Notes under the pieces: generated by a model
Told to the model about the DNA's origin: nothing
Databases searched by the model: none
The model's input: the letters and a program-made list of their open reading frames with translations, nothing else
Position numbers and translations under genes: made by a program
Assembly: GCA_028284635.1 (NCBI GenBank)
Contig: JANQRJ010000095.1
Coordinates: forward strand, 1-64,000
DNA length: 64,000 nt
From: Pelagicoccus sp.
Lineage (GTDB): Bacteria; Verrucomicrobiota; Verrucomicrobiia; Opitutales; Opitutaceae
Direction of reading: 5' to 3'
Shown here: piece by piece, positions 16,839 through 24,418 of the stretch
Numbering within the stretch: the stretch's first letter is position 1
Layout: each line of letters opens with the position of its first letter

Positions 16839-17597
16839 TTATACTTCTTCCGATATAAGTGCGTATAGCTGGGAGATTCTGGTTTTTGGGCGTTTCTTAC
16901 CGTGGAGAACCTTTCTTGTGAACGTGTTCATGAATAGTGATCTCGATATCCAGATCTTTGATTCGCTAGCAGGGGATATGAGAATCTCATCGATAAAATC
17001 GTAAAAATTGAAGACGGGAATGTTCAGTACTGAGCAATCAGCATTTGAAACTATGAATCGAAATTCGCTCTCAAAGCGGAAAGGCACCTTCTTCTTGAAT
17101 AGCAGTGCATGAGGCTCAGAAACTGGGTTACGGGAAATCGTCGCCGCAGGCTCGTAATAGGCCTTTCCTCTCGTAGTTTCTAATTCTGGATTATGCTTAA
17201 TGATCGAATCCAGAATCTTTCTAATTGTAGTTTTTATTCGAGCACCGCCAGACTTGCAGTACGCCTCCCACATCGCAGACGAACCATCTTTTTCTAACTC
17301 TTTCGACGCTGCTTCAAATTGAAAGTCATTGGTATATAAACGGCGGTCCTCTTGTTGTAGGGTCCAGCAAGAGCCCACGAAGCTAGACACCTCCTTCTCA
17401 AGTACTTTAGAGTATTTGGAGTGTCTTTGGAGGTGTTCGTACATTCCACCCTCAAAAGAATCAGGCCAGCTCCTTAGGCTGTTGAATCGGAGTATGTGAA
17501 ACTCCATCAGGTAAAGGAACGCCTCAGTGGAGAGGTATTTGTATATGGGCGTGTCCAGATCGGTCGGAGGTGAGATCTCTGTGTGTTTGGCAACCAT
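16839..17597 (-). CDS. DUF2971-like protein
   Basis: A 252-residue soluble protein. IYKYLSTEAFLYLMEFHILRFN, LRSWPDSFEG, GSCWTLQQED and MWEAYCKSGGARIKTTI follow the order of motifs in DUF2971 proteins, common in accessory regions and integron cassettes; their function is unknown. The frame is open to 17666, but the extra N-terminal residues are encoded by the attC-like palindrome, so ATG at 17597 was chosen. Gene and downstream palindrome form one cassette-like unit; base composition is lower in GC than the core genes. Confidence 0.65.
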   Translation of the reverse strand: MVAKHTEISPPTDLDTPIYKYLSTEAFLYLMEFHILRFNSLRSWPDSFEGGMYEHLQRHSKYSKVLEKEVSSFVGSCWTLQQEDRRLYTNDFQFEAASKELEKDGSSAMWEAYCKSGGARIKTTIRKILDSIIKHNPELETTRGKAYYEPAATISRNPVSEPHALLFKKKVPFRFESEFRFIVSNADCSVLNIPVFNFYDFIDEILISPASESKIWISRSLFMNTFTRKVLHGKKRPKTRISQLYALISEEV

Positions 17598-17612
17598 TTT
17601 TTTCTTTGCTAA

Positions 17613-17678
17613 AGCTAAGTGCAGGCGATGGCTGTGGAGCGGAGCGTAACAGGCATTGCCTGACACGCCATGTTAGAA
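17613..17678 (-). other. attC-like recombination site 2
   Basis: Plus-strand AGCTAAG (17613-17619) and GTTAGAA (17672-17678) bracket imperfect arms (GGCGATGG... / ...CGCCATG). GCCTGACACGCC is shared with the site at 15350-15405. It lies exactly between a start codon and the stop of the preceding cassette. Confidence 0.6.
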
Positions 17679-17681
17679 CCT

Positions 17682-18122
17682 TCATTTTTCATATTCCATT
17701 TGGATGAGAATTGCGACTGAATCTGATCCCGACACGTCGCCACAATCATGAGTAATCTCTTCGCTCCATCTTTCGATGATCGAACTTTTTTCAATCATCT
17801 CGAAATTTTCTTCCATATGTTTTGTTCCTTCTCCGAATGTTTCGCCGAAACTGGACAGCTCGTCGAAAAAGCGATCCCACTGTTTTTGGGGAAGTGATGC
17901 TGGAAGTAGTGAAAACTCAATTCTATCGTTCGGTTCGAAGTCAATCGTGACCAATGTTTCGGTCTGCCATTTCTCAACAATGTCGTTCCTTAGCAAATAC
18001 AGGAAATCATCTTCTTGAGTGTAGCCACGTTCGGAAAGGTAATGAAGCACAGCACTCATCTTGATGTCTTTTTTCAGTAAAACGGTGAACGTCTCCTTTT
18101 CATGCACCTTTTCCAAATTCAT
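17682..18122 (-). CDS. Hypothetical cassette protein, 146 residues
   Basis: Not recognised. It is an acidic soluble protein with an alternating strand/helix pattern, starting MNLEKVHEKETFTVLLKKDI and including LVTIDFEPNDRIEFSLLP and ITHDCGDVSGSDSVAILIQMEYEK. There is no signal peptide or TM segment. It is bounded by attC-like sites on both sides, so it looks like a single-gene cassette. AT-richer composition than the chromosomal genes fits an acquired origin. Confidence 0.6.
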   Translation of the reverse strand: MNLEKVHEKETFTVLLKKDIKMSAVLHYLSERGYTQEDDFLYLLRNDIVEKWQTETLVTIDFEPNDRIEFSLLPASLPQKQWDRFFDELSSFGETFGEGTKHMEENFEMIEKSSIIERWSEEITHDCGDVSGSDSVAILIQMEYEK

Positions 18123-18128
18123 TGTCTC

Positions 18129-18196
18129 TTCTAACGATGAGTGGAGACGCGGAGTAGGCGCAGCCTACGGAGTTGTCCTCCCACGACTTGTTATGG
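18129..18196 (-). other. attC-like recombination site 3
   Basis: TTCTAAC (18129-18135) and GTTATGG (18190-18196) enclose GATGAGTGGAG against CTCCCACGACTT, with the inner stem GTAGGC-GCA-GCCTAC. The next ORF stops inside it at 18165. This is one of the best-formed sites in the array. Confidence 0.68.
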
Positions 18197-18626
18197 ATTG
18201 CTTTAACGAACGTTCTTCGTCCAGAAGGCACACTATTACGTGTTCAGCCTGAATCTTTATTTTATTCAATTCTTCGATTTTCTTCGAAACAAACCCCTCC
18301 TCAAATGCATTTTGATGAGCGTCTACGAAGACGCTGTGAGCAACATCATTTCGATACTGCACAAGTTCTTTCAACCCCGTCAGCACCCACTTACTATTAC
18401 AGTAAATCATAGCTTCGTCCACAAGCCTCCCTAGAGACCATTTTTCTAATTTAGAAGGATTGCGATCATATTGGAGTATGCCGTCTAATTCTTGGCGAGT
18501 GGCCTCGTAACAGAGCGACAAATATCTCTTCAGCAAAAATTCGATGTATTGAAAATCAGTCAGTAAGCGTCGACCAGAAGAGAAGAACTCATCTTCGCGT
18601 TTCCTTATTTCTTCTAATTTTCCCAT
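18165..18626 (-). CDS. HEPN-like cassette protein
   Basis: A 153-residue all-helical protein. The helix pattern (LLTDFQYIEFLLKRYLSLCYEA early, then LKELVQYRNDVAHSVF) and the RNDVAH motif at 92-97 fit the R-x4-H signature of HEPN domains, which are often RNases in toxin-antitoxin or defence systems. No nucleotidyltransferase-type antitoxin lies beside it. Its last residues (SRGRTTP) are encoded by the attC-like palindrome. The HEPN call rests on motif and secondary-structure impression only. Confidence 0.5.
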   Translation of the reverse strand: MGKLEEIRKREDEFFSSGRRLLTDFQYIEFLLKRYLSLCYEATRQELDGILQYDRNPSKLEKWSLGRLVDEAMIYCNSKWVLTGLKELVQYRNDVAHSVFVDAHQNAFEEGFVSKKIEELNKIKIQAEHVIVCLLDEERSLKQSITSRGRTTP

Positions 18627-18629
18627 AAC

Positions 18630-18915
18630 AAGTTATTGTAGGATTTCCCACTATCATTCCAACAGGAGCTGCTAACTCAAGCGCTAAAGCACAGACATTA
18701 CTTAGATCCAATCCGCTATCGTTACGGGAAGGCGGTTCATGACTTAAAGTAGTATCTGCCTGCAAACCATTGAGCTTCAACAGAGAGGGGAATTTTGACG
18801 GAATCCTTGAGAAGCGACCGACGCAAATGTGACGGTTGCGTGCCTGAAAAGATTTTTCCATCAACGGTCGCCTCATTGGGCGAAGCCGACCTAGTCCCGT
18901 GCATGCGGAATCTGG
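18630..18915 (-). repeat. ~290-bp repeat, copy 1, with a conserved open frame
   Basis: About three quarters identical to 26010-26297 and in the same orientation. On the minus strand both copies stay open for about 95 codons and keep RFSRIP, PSL, LNGL, LSHEPP, GLDL, LELAAPVGMI and NPTI. One length difference is a whole codon, which suggests coding constraint. No convincing start codon or ribosome-binding site was found. It ends at an AAC heptamer like the cassette boundaries. Confidence 0.7.
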
Positions 18916-18999
18916 AGTCATCAGGACAAGAGCGGCATCAATGTCTGGTGAATCGAACGCGACTTAGGCGACTCGCAATACGCACAGCAAGGCTGTCTA

Positions 19000-19046
19000 G
19001 CCAAATGTCAAAGGCCACCGCTGTCCGGCGACCTTTGACATTTGGC
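19000..19046 (-). repeat. Strong hairpin at the 3' end of the glycosidase gene
   Basis: GCCAAATGTCAAAGG (19000-19014) pairs perfectly with 19032-19046. The glycosidase stop codon is inside the left arm, so the hairpin encodes the last residues (CQRSPDSGGL) and may act as terminator or cassette end. It is followed by mixed sequence rather than a U tract. Confidence 0.7.
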
Positions 19047-20192
19047 ACTCAATATTTCCAGCCTATCTACAAAGTCGATAAACACGCACATGGCTGGCGA
19101 ATATCCTTCGGAAGTCGAAAACTCGCCTGTCCACGGGTTCATCTGCTGCATAAATGCTGGGGCAGCGAGGATCGCTTCAACCCAACGCCGCATCAGTTCC
19201 TTCAAGTCTGTAGATTTTCCGTAGTATTCAAACCATCGGGGAGCCCGTAACGCAGTGAGCGCCTGCGATGCGCCGCCCCAGGAATTGGACGGCAGTTCAC
19301 GTACAAAGGTTGGGTCGCTCACGGCTATGGACGGCAAAGGATACGGTGGCCAGAATCCTTCCGGGTCCTTGATGTGTCGGGCATAGATACGCTCGAACAT
19401 AGGTTGATCTACCACATGCTCGCATAGGACCCTCGTAAGAGCATCGCCACGAATACGGACAAAAGCTCCGTCGGAATCGACATCGTAAAAGCATTCGTCT
19501 TCGGGATCGTAGCAGTTTTCAATAATGAGTTTCCGTATCTCTTCGGCTTTCTCCCGCCACTTCGCTGCTTCATCAGTCTTGCCTAGACGCTCTGCCATTT
19601 CGGACAGAGCACGCCGCCCTCCGTAAACCGTCGCAGACAGATCCGGGGCAAGGTAAGGCAGTTTGCCAGCCTTGGGGCAGAGGGCTGCATCGTCGTTATG
19701 GCTTTTCTTTGGCAAGCCCTCAAACCTAGGGCTGTTGTCATGACCAGTGTCGAATTCGCAAAAGGCTTCGCAAAGACCAGTTCCTCGCGTGTTTCTGTGT
19801 TGGCCTAGCCAATGATCCCATCGGGCGCAGCAATCGTAGGCTAAAGCCAGAAAGGCTTCATCCCCTGTCAAATCGGCCGTTTCCAGAGCCGTTTTGGCAA
19901 TCGGCACCACCATTTGGATTTGAGAAGCGCCGATGCGGTCGGCATGGATCCAACAAGGAAAGTAACCATCTTCCCGCTGGTGATAAAAAAAGACTTCGTG
20001 ATTGGCCTTTGCGACCTCGGGGGCGTATCTGCCGTACACCAGCCCCTCCAGCGGTCCACACTCCAACCATATGCCTGGATAGTTGCCTCCCTCCACTAAG
20101 ACAGGTTTCTCATATCCAAACACTTTCTTGGTGTTTTCTCCGAGACCATCCAAGGCCTCGCTGTACTTTTTCTCTATCGCAAGCGTGTCCAT
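19008..20192 (-). CDS. GH63-like (alpha/alpha)6-barrel glycosidase
   Basis: A 394-residue cytoplasmic protein (no signal peptide). W/F/Y-rich motifs such as REDGYFPCWIHADRIG, CCARWDHWLGQHRNTRGTGL, EAFCEFDTGHDNSPRF, LYPAPDLSATVYGGRR-type and NSWGGASQALTALRAPRWFEYYG match the MGH1-like/GH63 clan of glucosidases and mannosylglycerate hydrolases. The acidic EFDTGHDNSPRF segment is where GH63 enzymes keep catalytic residues. The substrate is not known. It is large for a cassette gene, yet lies in the array between a SnoaL-like gene and the 290-bp repeat. Confidence 0.72.
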   Translation of the reverse strand: MDTLAIEKKYSEALDGLGENTKKVFGYEKPVLVEGGNYPGIWLECGPLEGLVYGRYAPEVAKANHEVFFYHQREDGYFPCWIHADRIGASQIQMVVPIAKTALETADLTGDEAFLALAYDCCARWDHWLGQHRNTRGTGLCEAFCEFDTGHDNSPRFEGLPKKSHNDDAALCPKAGKLPYLAPDLSATVYGGRRALSEMAERLGKTDEAAKWREKAEEIRKLIIENCYDPEDECFYDVDSDGAFVRIRGDALTRVLCEHVVDQPMFERIYARHIKDPEGFWPPYPLPSIAVSDPTFVRELPSNSWGGASQALTALRAPRWFEYYGKSTDLKELMRRWVEAILAAPAFMQQMNPWTGEFSTSEGYSPAMCVFIDFVDRLEILSAKCQRSPDSGGL

Positions 20193-20268
20193 TTTGATTA
20201 TTTTTCTTCAGCCGAGCGCTTAGGTAGCCTGCGCCGCCAAGCGTCAGGCTGACCTTTTTGCTATGCGA

Positions 20269-20730
20269 TCATTTCGCACGATCAGTGGGTGGTATCCAGG
20301 TTAGAGATGAATGATGGAGAGATATCAGCACCTGGCCGTCGAGCTTATGATAGGCAAAGGTATAGTCAGCGCGGGTCGCATCTCCATTCTCGTTGACGAA
20401 GGTGTAGTGGCCCATGTCTTTATAGCCCATGCCGCCAGCCTTCAGGACAGGGCCGACGGCGCTTTGAAACTCTACATGTTTCCAGCCATGGTTTAGGAAT
20501 CCACTGTCATGGGGGTAGTTCGCATTACCCCCTACGAAATAGGAACGCGCTCCCGCTTCATCGAGACGGATTACATCCGCCAAGGTCGGTTTAAACAGAA
20601 GCGGTTCATCGGGCAAACCAAAGTCATACAGTCCAAGAAGCGCTTCCACATCCTGCGCGATTATGGCTTTGGCCCACGCCCATTGAGCGTCGATCACTTC
20701 CGCTTTTGTCATCTTCTCAAATTTCTTCAT
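20269..20730 (-). CDS. SnoaL-like (DUF4440-type) protein
   Basis: A 153-residue protein starting MKKFEKMTKAEVIDAQWAWAKAIIAQDVEALLGLYD. The helix, LGLYDFG, then FVGGNANYPHDSGFLNHGWKHVEFQ and the YTFAYHKLDGQVLISLHHSSLTW strands follow the NTF2/SnoaL cone fold used by association domains and small isomerases or hydrolases. A longer frame to 20808 is open, but the extra residues come from near the attC-like site; ATG at 20730 fits the domain start. The 75-base gap to the glycosidase gene holds a palindrome with AGCCTG/CAGGCT. Confidence 0.68.
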   Translation of the reverse strand: MKKFEKMTKAEVIDAQWAWAKAIIAQDVEALLGLYDFGLPDEPLLFKPTLADVIRLDEAGARSYFVGGNANYPHDSGFLNHGWKHVEFQSAVGPVLKAGGMGYKDMGHYTFVNENGDATRADYTFAYHKLDGQVLISLHHSSLTWIPPTDRAK

Positions 20731-20808
20731 TACTAATTCACATACAATAAAACTTTGTAGATCTGTCGATTCTCGTTTTTCACAGTTCATGCGGAACTTG
20801 AAAGCCAT

Positions 20809-20865
20809 ACACGTAGGTCAGTCGCGACGCGACTGACCGGAGTTGCATGAGCTGCTATGTTGGAC
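20809..20865 (-). other. attC-like recombination site 4
   Basis: GTTGGAC (20859-20865) fits GTTRRRY exactly. The stem GGTCAGTCGC-GAC-GCGACTGACC (20816-20838) is perfect. The next ORF stops at 20818 within it, encoding SGQSRRD. The opposite heptamer is not clear. Confidence 0.6.
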
Positions 20866-21411
20866 ATATATTTTTCTACTAGCTATGACAAATCGACTGA
20901 TGCTCAAGCCCCGGAAGAAAACGAATGCTGAAAAGCTCATCGCAGCTACGTGATAAACTACTTCTGGAAACCTCCCGTCCCAGAAATCATCCTCTCCATA
21001 GCCGAGAGTGCCTGTTGAAGACGCCGTGTAGGAGAACCATGCTGCAAACAGCCTCAAGGCGTCTGGGAAAGTCGTAGAGATCATATAGAGTCCGAGAAGC
21101 GAGAAGAGCAGGAAGCTCAAATCCTCGATCTTTAGTCCTTCGATCTTTTCTTCTCCTTTGACTTCGACATTAGACAGTAACCAACTGCTAATTTTAGCGG
21201 ACTTTCTGACCAATATGATTCCGAATATGAGAGGCGCAACGAATTGTGGAATCAAAGCGATTGATGCGTACCCGGCGACTTCGAATCCATCCTGCTGAAA
21301 CGGCGCCATAACGAGAATCAGGACTTGCATACCCGAAACCAAGATAGCCGAAAATATAGAATAGAAGCCGATCAGGGAGATCGCTAGCGTGCTAAGCTTC
21401 TGGTAGTTCAT
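20818..21411 (-). CDS. Hypothetical four-TM membrane protein
   Basis: A 197-residue inner-membrane protein. TM segments lie at about 9-32, 42-62, 100-120 and 150-170, with a charged loop SNVEVKGEEKIEGLKIED after the second. No family was recognised. Bracketed by attC-like sites, it looks like one cassette; the C-terminal residues are encoded by the palindrome. ATG at 21411 was chosen because the upstream TTG lies inside the recombination site. Confidence 0.6.
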   Translation of the reverse strand: MNYQKLSTLAISLIGFYSIFSAILVSGMQVLILVMAPFQQDGFEVAGYASIALIPQFVAPLIFGIILVRKSAKISSWLLSNVEVKGEEKIEGLKIEDLSFLLFSLLGLYMISTTFPDALRLFAAWFSYTASSTGTLGYGEDDFWDGRFPEVVYHVAAMSFSAFVFFRGLSISRFVIASRKIYVQHSSSCNSGQSRRD

Positions 21412-21417
21412 TTTTTG

Positions 21418-21486
21418 GTCCAACGCCTAGGTGTGGAACGGAGAGCCCCGCAGTCGCTCGACGTTTCGCACAACTGCCTGCTTGGC
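21418..21486 (-). other. attC-like recombination site 5
   Basis: GTCCAAC (21418-21424) fits RYYYAAC exactly. The arm GTGTGGAACG pairs imperfectly with CGTTTCGCAC, and GCTTGGC ends the site. The acetyltransferase stop is at 21427, so its last ~20 codons are encoded by the palindrome. Confidence 0.62.
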
Positions 21487-21927
21487 ATGTATTCGTTTTC
21501 GAAAGACGACATGCCTTTCGACTTCCTCGAAACCGATGTGCTTATGAAAAGAAATGCTGTATTCGTTTTCGATCAATGCATCTGAACCTACTTCGGAACA
21601 ACCTTTCGACAAGAACCATTCATAGCTCTTTTCGACTAGTTCTTTTCCTAATCCTTCCATTCGACTTTTCTCACTCACGAAAACACCTTCGATGTAGCCA
21701 ACAGGAGAACTCTCGCATCCATCGGAGTAATCCCGAGTCGATACCTCGATGAATCCATTTCCTTCCCTTTCTTCTGAGGTTGGATAAGAAATGAAGCAGT
21801 TTTCTCTCTCGGAATCGATGATCTTCAAACATTCAGCTCGGCTCTTTTCGAGCGAATGATGAAGCCACAGCCGAACACGCAGCTCCACCCATGAGTCCAG
21901 GTCTTTGGCTGTCGCTTCTTTGATCAT
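21427..21927 (-). CDS. AAC(6')-like GNAT acetyltransferase
   Basis: A 166-residue GNAT protein. ATAKDLDSWVELRVRLW at the start, SPVGYIEGVFVSEKSRMEGLG (acetyl-CoA loop), SDALIENEYSISFHKHIGFEEVERHVVFRKRI at the end, and the overall length follow the AAC(6')-Ic/Ih-type aminoglycoside 6'-N-acetyltransferases. Those enzymes move acetyl from acetyl-CoA to the 6' amine; activity here is inferred, and housekeeping relatives with other substrates exist. It is a cassette gene between two attC-like sites, the setting in which such genes circulate. The A loop is RMEGLG rather than the usual RxxGxG/A. Confidence 0.72.
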   Translation of the reverse strand: MIKEATAKDLDSWVELRVRLWLHHSLEKSRAECLKIIDSERENCFISYPTSEEREGNGFIEVSTRDYSDGCESSPVGYIEGVFVSEKSRMEGLGKELVEKSYEWFLSKGCSEVGSDALIENEYSISFHKHIGFEEVERHVVFRKRIHAKQAVVRNVERLRGSPFHT

Positions 21928-21935
21928 CTTTTCTT

Positions 21936-22008
21936 TGCCAACGTCCGATTGGAGGTGATGGCAGTGGGGTGAAGCGCGACAGACATTCCTTTACACAATT
22001 GGTTCTGA
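21936..22008 (-). other. attC-like recombination site 6
   Basis: TGCCAAC (21936-21942) and GTTCTGA (22002-22008) are near-consensus heptamers. The arms ATTGGAGGTGATG and CATTCCTTTACACAATTGG pair with bulges, as is usual for integron attC sites. Confidence 0.58.
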
Positions 22009-22011
22009 CTA

Positions 22012-22497
22012 TTATTCTTCTAAATCGGTCGCAAATAGAAGCTGGTATCCATTGTTGTCTAAGAGTTTCATATCACGATTCCCATATTCTTGATTTTGTG
22101 GCGTCCATACGAACTCCGCTCCTCGATCTCTGAATTCCTCATAGAGTAAATCCACGTCATCGACCATGAAATATACCCCGCACTTCACTGCAACCTTCTC
22201 GAAATCTTCATAGTCTTCGTTGTAGTCTGGGTAGCTTTCGAAGAAAACTTTGTATCCATCTCTCCACACAGAGGCGAAAGGAGTTCCTTCTTCGACAACG
22301 AACTCAATCTTGAATCCGAGCCTATCACGATAGAATTCGGCGGTTTTCTTAACGTCTTTCACGATGAGCATCGTGGTAGCTGAGTCTAATGTAGTTTTGA
22401 CACTCATTATTGGTTCATCAGCGTCGATTTGCGAAGGGATAGCAATTGATGTAAAAAACAAGAGTGAAAGGAGCGAAGTGACTGTAACGAATTGCAT
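22012..22497 (-). CDS. VOC-superfamily protein with N-terminal signal
   Basis: A 161-residue protein. After a hydrophobic leader (LLSLLFFTSIAIPSQ) comes a single VOC domain: TTMLIVKDVKKTAEFYRDRLGFKIEF, then VYFMVDDVDLLYEEFRDRGAEFVWTPQNQEYGNRDMKLLDNNGYQLLFA. VOC proteins are metal-dependent lyases, dioxygenases or drug-binding proteins. A glyoxalase/bleomycin-resistance-type fold is clear; activity is not. A secreted VOC protein is unusual; an internal ATG (22407, MSVKTTL) would give a cytoplasmic form of usual length. Confidence 0.72.
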   Translation of the reverse strand: MQFVTVTSLLSLLFFTSIAIPSQIDADEPIMSVKTTLDSATTMLIVKDVKKTAEFYRDRLGFKIEFVVEEGTPFASVWRDGYKVFFESYPDYNEDYEDFEKVAVKCGVYFMVDDVDLLYEEFRDRGAEFVWTPQNQEYGNRDMKLLDNNGYQLLFATDLEE

Positions 22498-22521
22498 CCA
22501 CAGAAAGATTGGAGCAGCATT

Positions 22522-23085
22522 TCATCTATCTGGGCGTTGAGGTCCGGCCCCATCACCTTCCATGACCTTGATGATATCAAGAATTTGGTCAACTACTTTG
22601 TCTGACTGCTGAGCTGCGTCGATAATAGTCCCAATTTTAGGAATGTCCCTTTTTGTTTCGTGCAGCTCTAGGATGAGAGACCGCTCCTCCTCAGTCGCTC
22701 CGAAATCGCTGGGATCAACTGAAATTCGCTTATCAATTCTTGCCATCATGGTTTCACAGTCAACATCTAGTATGAACACGCCATCGAGCAAATCTACAAA
22801 TTTCGAGAAATTTCTGGAGCCACCACAAAAGAAGGTACAATCTTCGGCGTCACTATCGATATGCCTCTGTACCTTCTCAAGGTCCCAAATATGGTGGGCA
22901 GAACGCCACTTAGCTGATGGCTTTTCGGTATTCGGCGTTACAGGTTCGCCGGTCTCGGGGTCACCGCAATACGCGAGCTCGCGATCACCATGAATCACAT
23001 GACACCCCCGCTTTTCCAGCTCGTTGCCCACCATCGTTTTACCTGCGCCAGATACGCCTTCTATGAGATAATTTCTTCTGCCCAT
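22522..23085 (-). CDS. P-loop nucleoside/adenylate kinase-like protein
   Basis: A 187-residue protein with Walker A GVSGAGKT (10-17), then HVIHGDRELAYCGDP (substrate region), FFCGGSRNFSKFVDLLDGVFILDVD (beta strand with the acidic switch) and a lid-like KRISVDPSDFGATEEERSLIL. It resembles small AAA_33/shikimate-kinase-type enzymes that phosphorylate small molecules; some relatives modify antibiotics. The substrate is unknown. The end (GAGPQRPDR) runs into the following spacer. Confidence 0.7.
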   Translation of the reverse strand: MGRRNYLIEGVSGAGKTMVGNELEKRGCHVIHGDRELAYCGDPETGEPVTPNTEKPSAKWRSAHHIWDLEKVQRHIDSDAEDCTFFCGGSRNFSKFVDLLDGVFILDVDCETMMARIDKRISVDPSDFGATEEERSLILELHETKRDIPKIGTIIDAAQQSDKVVDQILDIIKVMEGDGAGPQRPDR

Positions 23086-23090
23086 CTCTA

Positions 23091-23158
23091 TTCCAACGCA
23101 GAGGTGTCACGCGAAGGGAGCGGCAGCCCTCGGAGTTGTGACCACCGACTTGCTCGAC
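23091..23158 (-). other. attC-like recombination site 7
   Basis: TTCCAAC (23091-23097) starts the site. GAGGTGTCAC pairs with GTGACCACC, and an inner AGGG/CCCT stem flanks a short loop. GCTCGAC closes it. It sits exactly between the kinase start and the RelE stop. Confidence 0.62.
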
Positions 23159-23419
23159 CTAATTTTTATAAACATGCTTTCGATGACCAACCTTGACGAC
23201 ATGCACGACCAGCTTGTCATCGAAAACTTCGTAGATCACTCTATAACTCCCAATTCGAATTCGGTAGAGTTCTTCGCTGGTTAGCTTCTTCGATCCTTCT
23301 GGCCTTGGCTCATCGGTCAGTTTTTCAATTTTATCGAGGATTCTGAGAACTTCTTTCTTATGGATCCTTTTAAGATCTTTCCGGATCGAAGATGCAAATT
23401 CGAGGCTATATCGTGCCAT
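23159..23419 (-). CDS. RelE-family toxin
   Basis: An 86-residue mRNA-interferase-like protein. MARYSLEFASSIRKDLKRI, EPRPEGSKKLTSEELYRIRIGSYRVIYEVFDDKLVVHVVKVGHRKHVYKN is the standard RelE pattern, with the basic residues and terminal Tyr used in catalysis. Its start overlaps the end of the antitoxin gene by 14 bases. Toxin-antitoxin cassettes are a known stabilising feature of large integron arrays. Confidence 0.9.
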   Translation of the reverse strand: MARYSLEFASSIRKDLKRIHKKEVLRILDKIEKLTDEPRPEGSKKLTSEELYRIRIGSYRVIYEVFDDKLVVHVVKVGHRKHVYKN

Positions 23420-23627
23420 CTTCCTTGAGCTGAGAAAGTAGTTCGTCGTAGCTGATCGTTTTCTCGTTTCGTCTGTCTTTCCAAGCGGAAATGTCTTCAA
23501 TGTCCTCTCTGAGCACTGCTTTGAGCGCGTCATTCACGAGGTCAGACATGGACTGTCTGGTTTCCGCAGCCTTGATCCTCAACGCCTTATGTAGCGTGTC
23601 GTCTAAGTACAATGTCGCTTTGCTCAT
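23406..23627 (-). CDS. RHH/RelB-type antitoxin
   Basis: A 73-residue protein. The N-terminal strand and helices (MSKATLYLDDTLHKALRIKAAETRQSMSDLVNDAL) form a ribbon-helix-helix DNA-binding domain. The C-terminal SYDELLSQLKEDGTI is the toxin-binding tail found in many RelB/DUF6290-type antitoxins. It is first in the pair and overlaps relE, consistent with conditional autoregulation. An in-frame extension to 23648 lacks support. Confidence 0.88.
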   Translation of the reverse strand: MSKATLYLDDTLHKALRIKAAETRQSMSDLVNDALKAVLREDIEDISAWKDRRNEKTISYDELLSQLKEDGTI

Positions 23628-23917
23628 GGTTTGCCATTCTGGCGGCAAGACGCTAAAGCGTCAAGAAGTCCTTTCGAGTACGATTAAAACTGTGTCCTCT
23701 GACGGGCAGAGGTAGGGCCCGATCGCCGAGCGGGCCGCAGTGCGGATCTTGCCAGCGCACAGCGGACACGCGACCAGCGGATGGAATCTGCGGAGTTCCC
23801 GAGGAGAAGCTCAACCAGTCGCGTCCAACCGCCAAAAGGCCCCTCCATTGCCGGAAGCGCGCACCGAGTCTGCGACTCAACCATGGGTCAATGCCAACCT
23901 GCGGTTGGAAGGACTCT
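23628..23917. other. Spacer with a dispersed repeat and CCAACC hairpin
   Basis: No gene supported. 23718-23757 repeats the inverted-repeat arm at 10240-10279 almost exactly. Near 23896 CCAACCTGCGGTTGG forms a short hairpin just before the stop codon of the next gene. No clean attC-like site was found, so this junction breaks the cassette pattern. Confidence 0.55.
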
Positions 23918-24364
23918 CTACTGTCTATTCTGCTTCGTTCTATTTAGATTCGCAAACGGAATGAACATTCCGGCTCCAACTTTTTGGTTTGGTCGCGAAA
24001 CGAAACCATGGCTTTCGTAGAGACCTTCAACTCCCTTCGCTGAAAAGAGCCCGATGAAAGAGGCGTCATTTGCATGCTTTCGAATGTATTCGAGTAGCTC
24101 GTTCATTATCAACTTGGAGTATCCCTTGCCTCGATACTCTTCTCTAACAATTAGGTCTTGAACGTAAAAGAAAAGTCCACCGTCGCCAACGACACGCCCA
24201 AACCCTATAAGCGTTTCTTCCATCTCTAGACAAACGGTGAATAATGAGTTCGAGAGGGATCTTTCTGATACAGAGGAGCACTCTGGGTTGCGCCAACCTA
24301 CGTGTCTGCGAATCGCATGGTACTCTTCAACGCTAGGAGTTCTAAACACGATTCTCGGATTCAT
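23918..24364 (-). CDS. GNAT-family N-acetyltransferase
   Basis: A 148-residue GNAT. FFYVQDLIVREEYRGKGYSKLIMNELLEYIRK contains the acetyl-CoA loop (R/Q-x-x-G-x-G/Y as YRGKGY), then FIGLFSAKGVEGLYESHGF is the usual C-terminal motif. It is close to the small GNATs (PhnO/YitI-like) of unknown substrate that are common in cassettes. It is bounded downstream by the repeat-rich spacer and upstream by an attC-like site. Confidence 0.82.
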   Translation of the reverse strand: MNPRIVFRTPSVEEYHAIRRHVGWRNPECSSVSERSLSNSLFTVCLEMEETLIGFGRVVGDGGLFFYVQDLIVREEYRGKGYSKLIMNELLEYIRKHANDASFIGLFSAKGVEGLYESHGFVSRPNQKVGAGMFIPFANLNRTKQNRQ

Positions 24365-24370
24365 CTTTTT

Positions 24371-24418
24371 TGCAGAGCGAAAAGCTCAGCCGTGTTGGCT
24401 TAAGCGCCTTGTTCTGCC
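24371..24418 (-). other. attC-like recombination site 8 (short)
   Basis: Minus-strand GCAGAACAAGGCGCTTAAGC pairs with GGCTGAGC...GCTCTGC, giving a 48-base bulged hairpin. The VOC gene stops inside at 24400 and the GNAT start lies just beyond. Confidence 0.55.

Noticed and set aside
22498..22545. attC-like site between the VOC gene and the kinase gene
   Set aside because: GTTGAGG at 22536 is weak and the gap is too short for clear arms, so it was not listed as a site.
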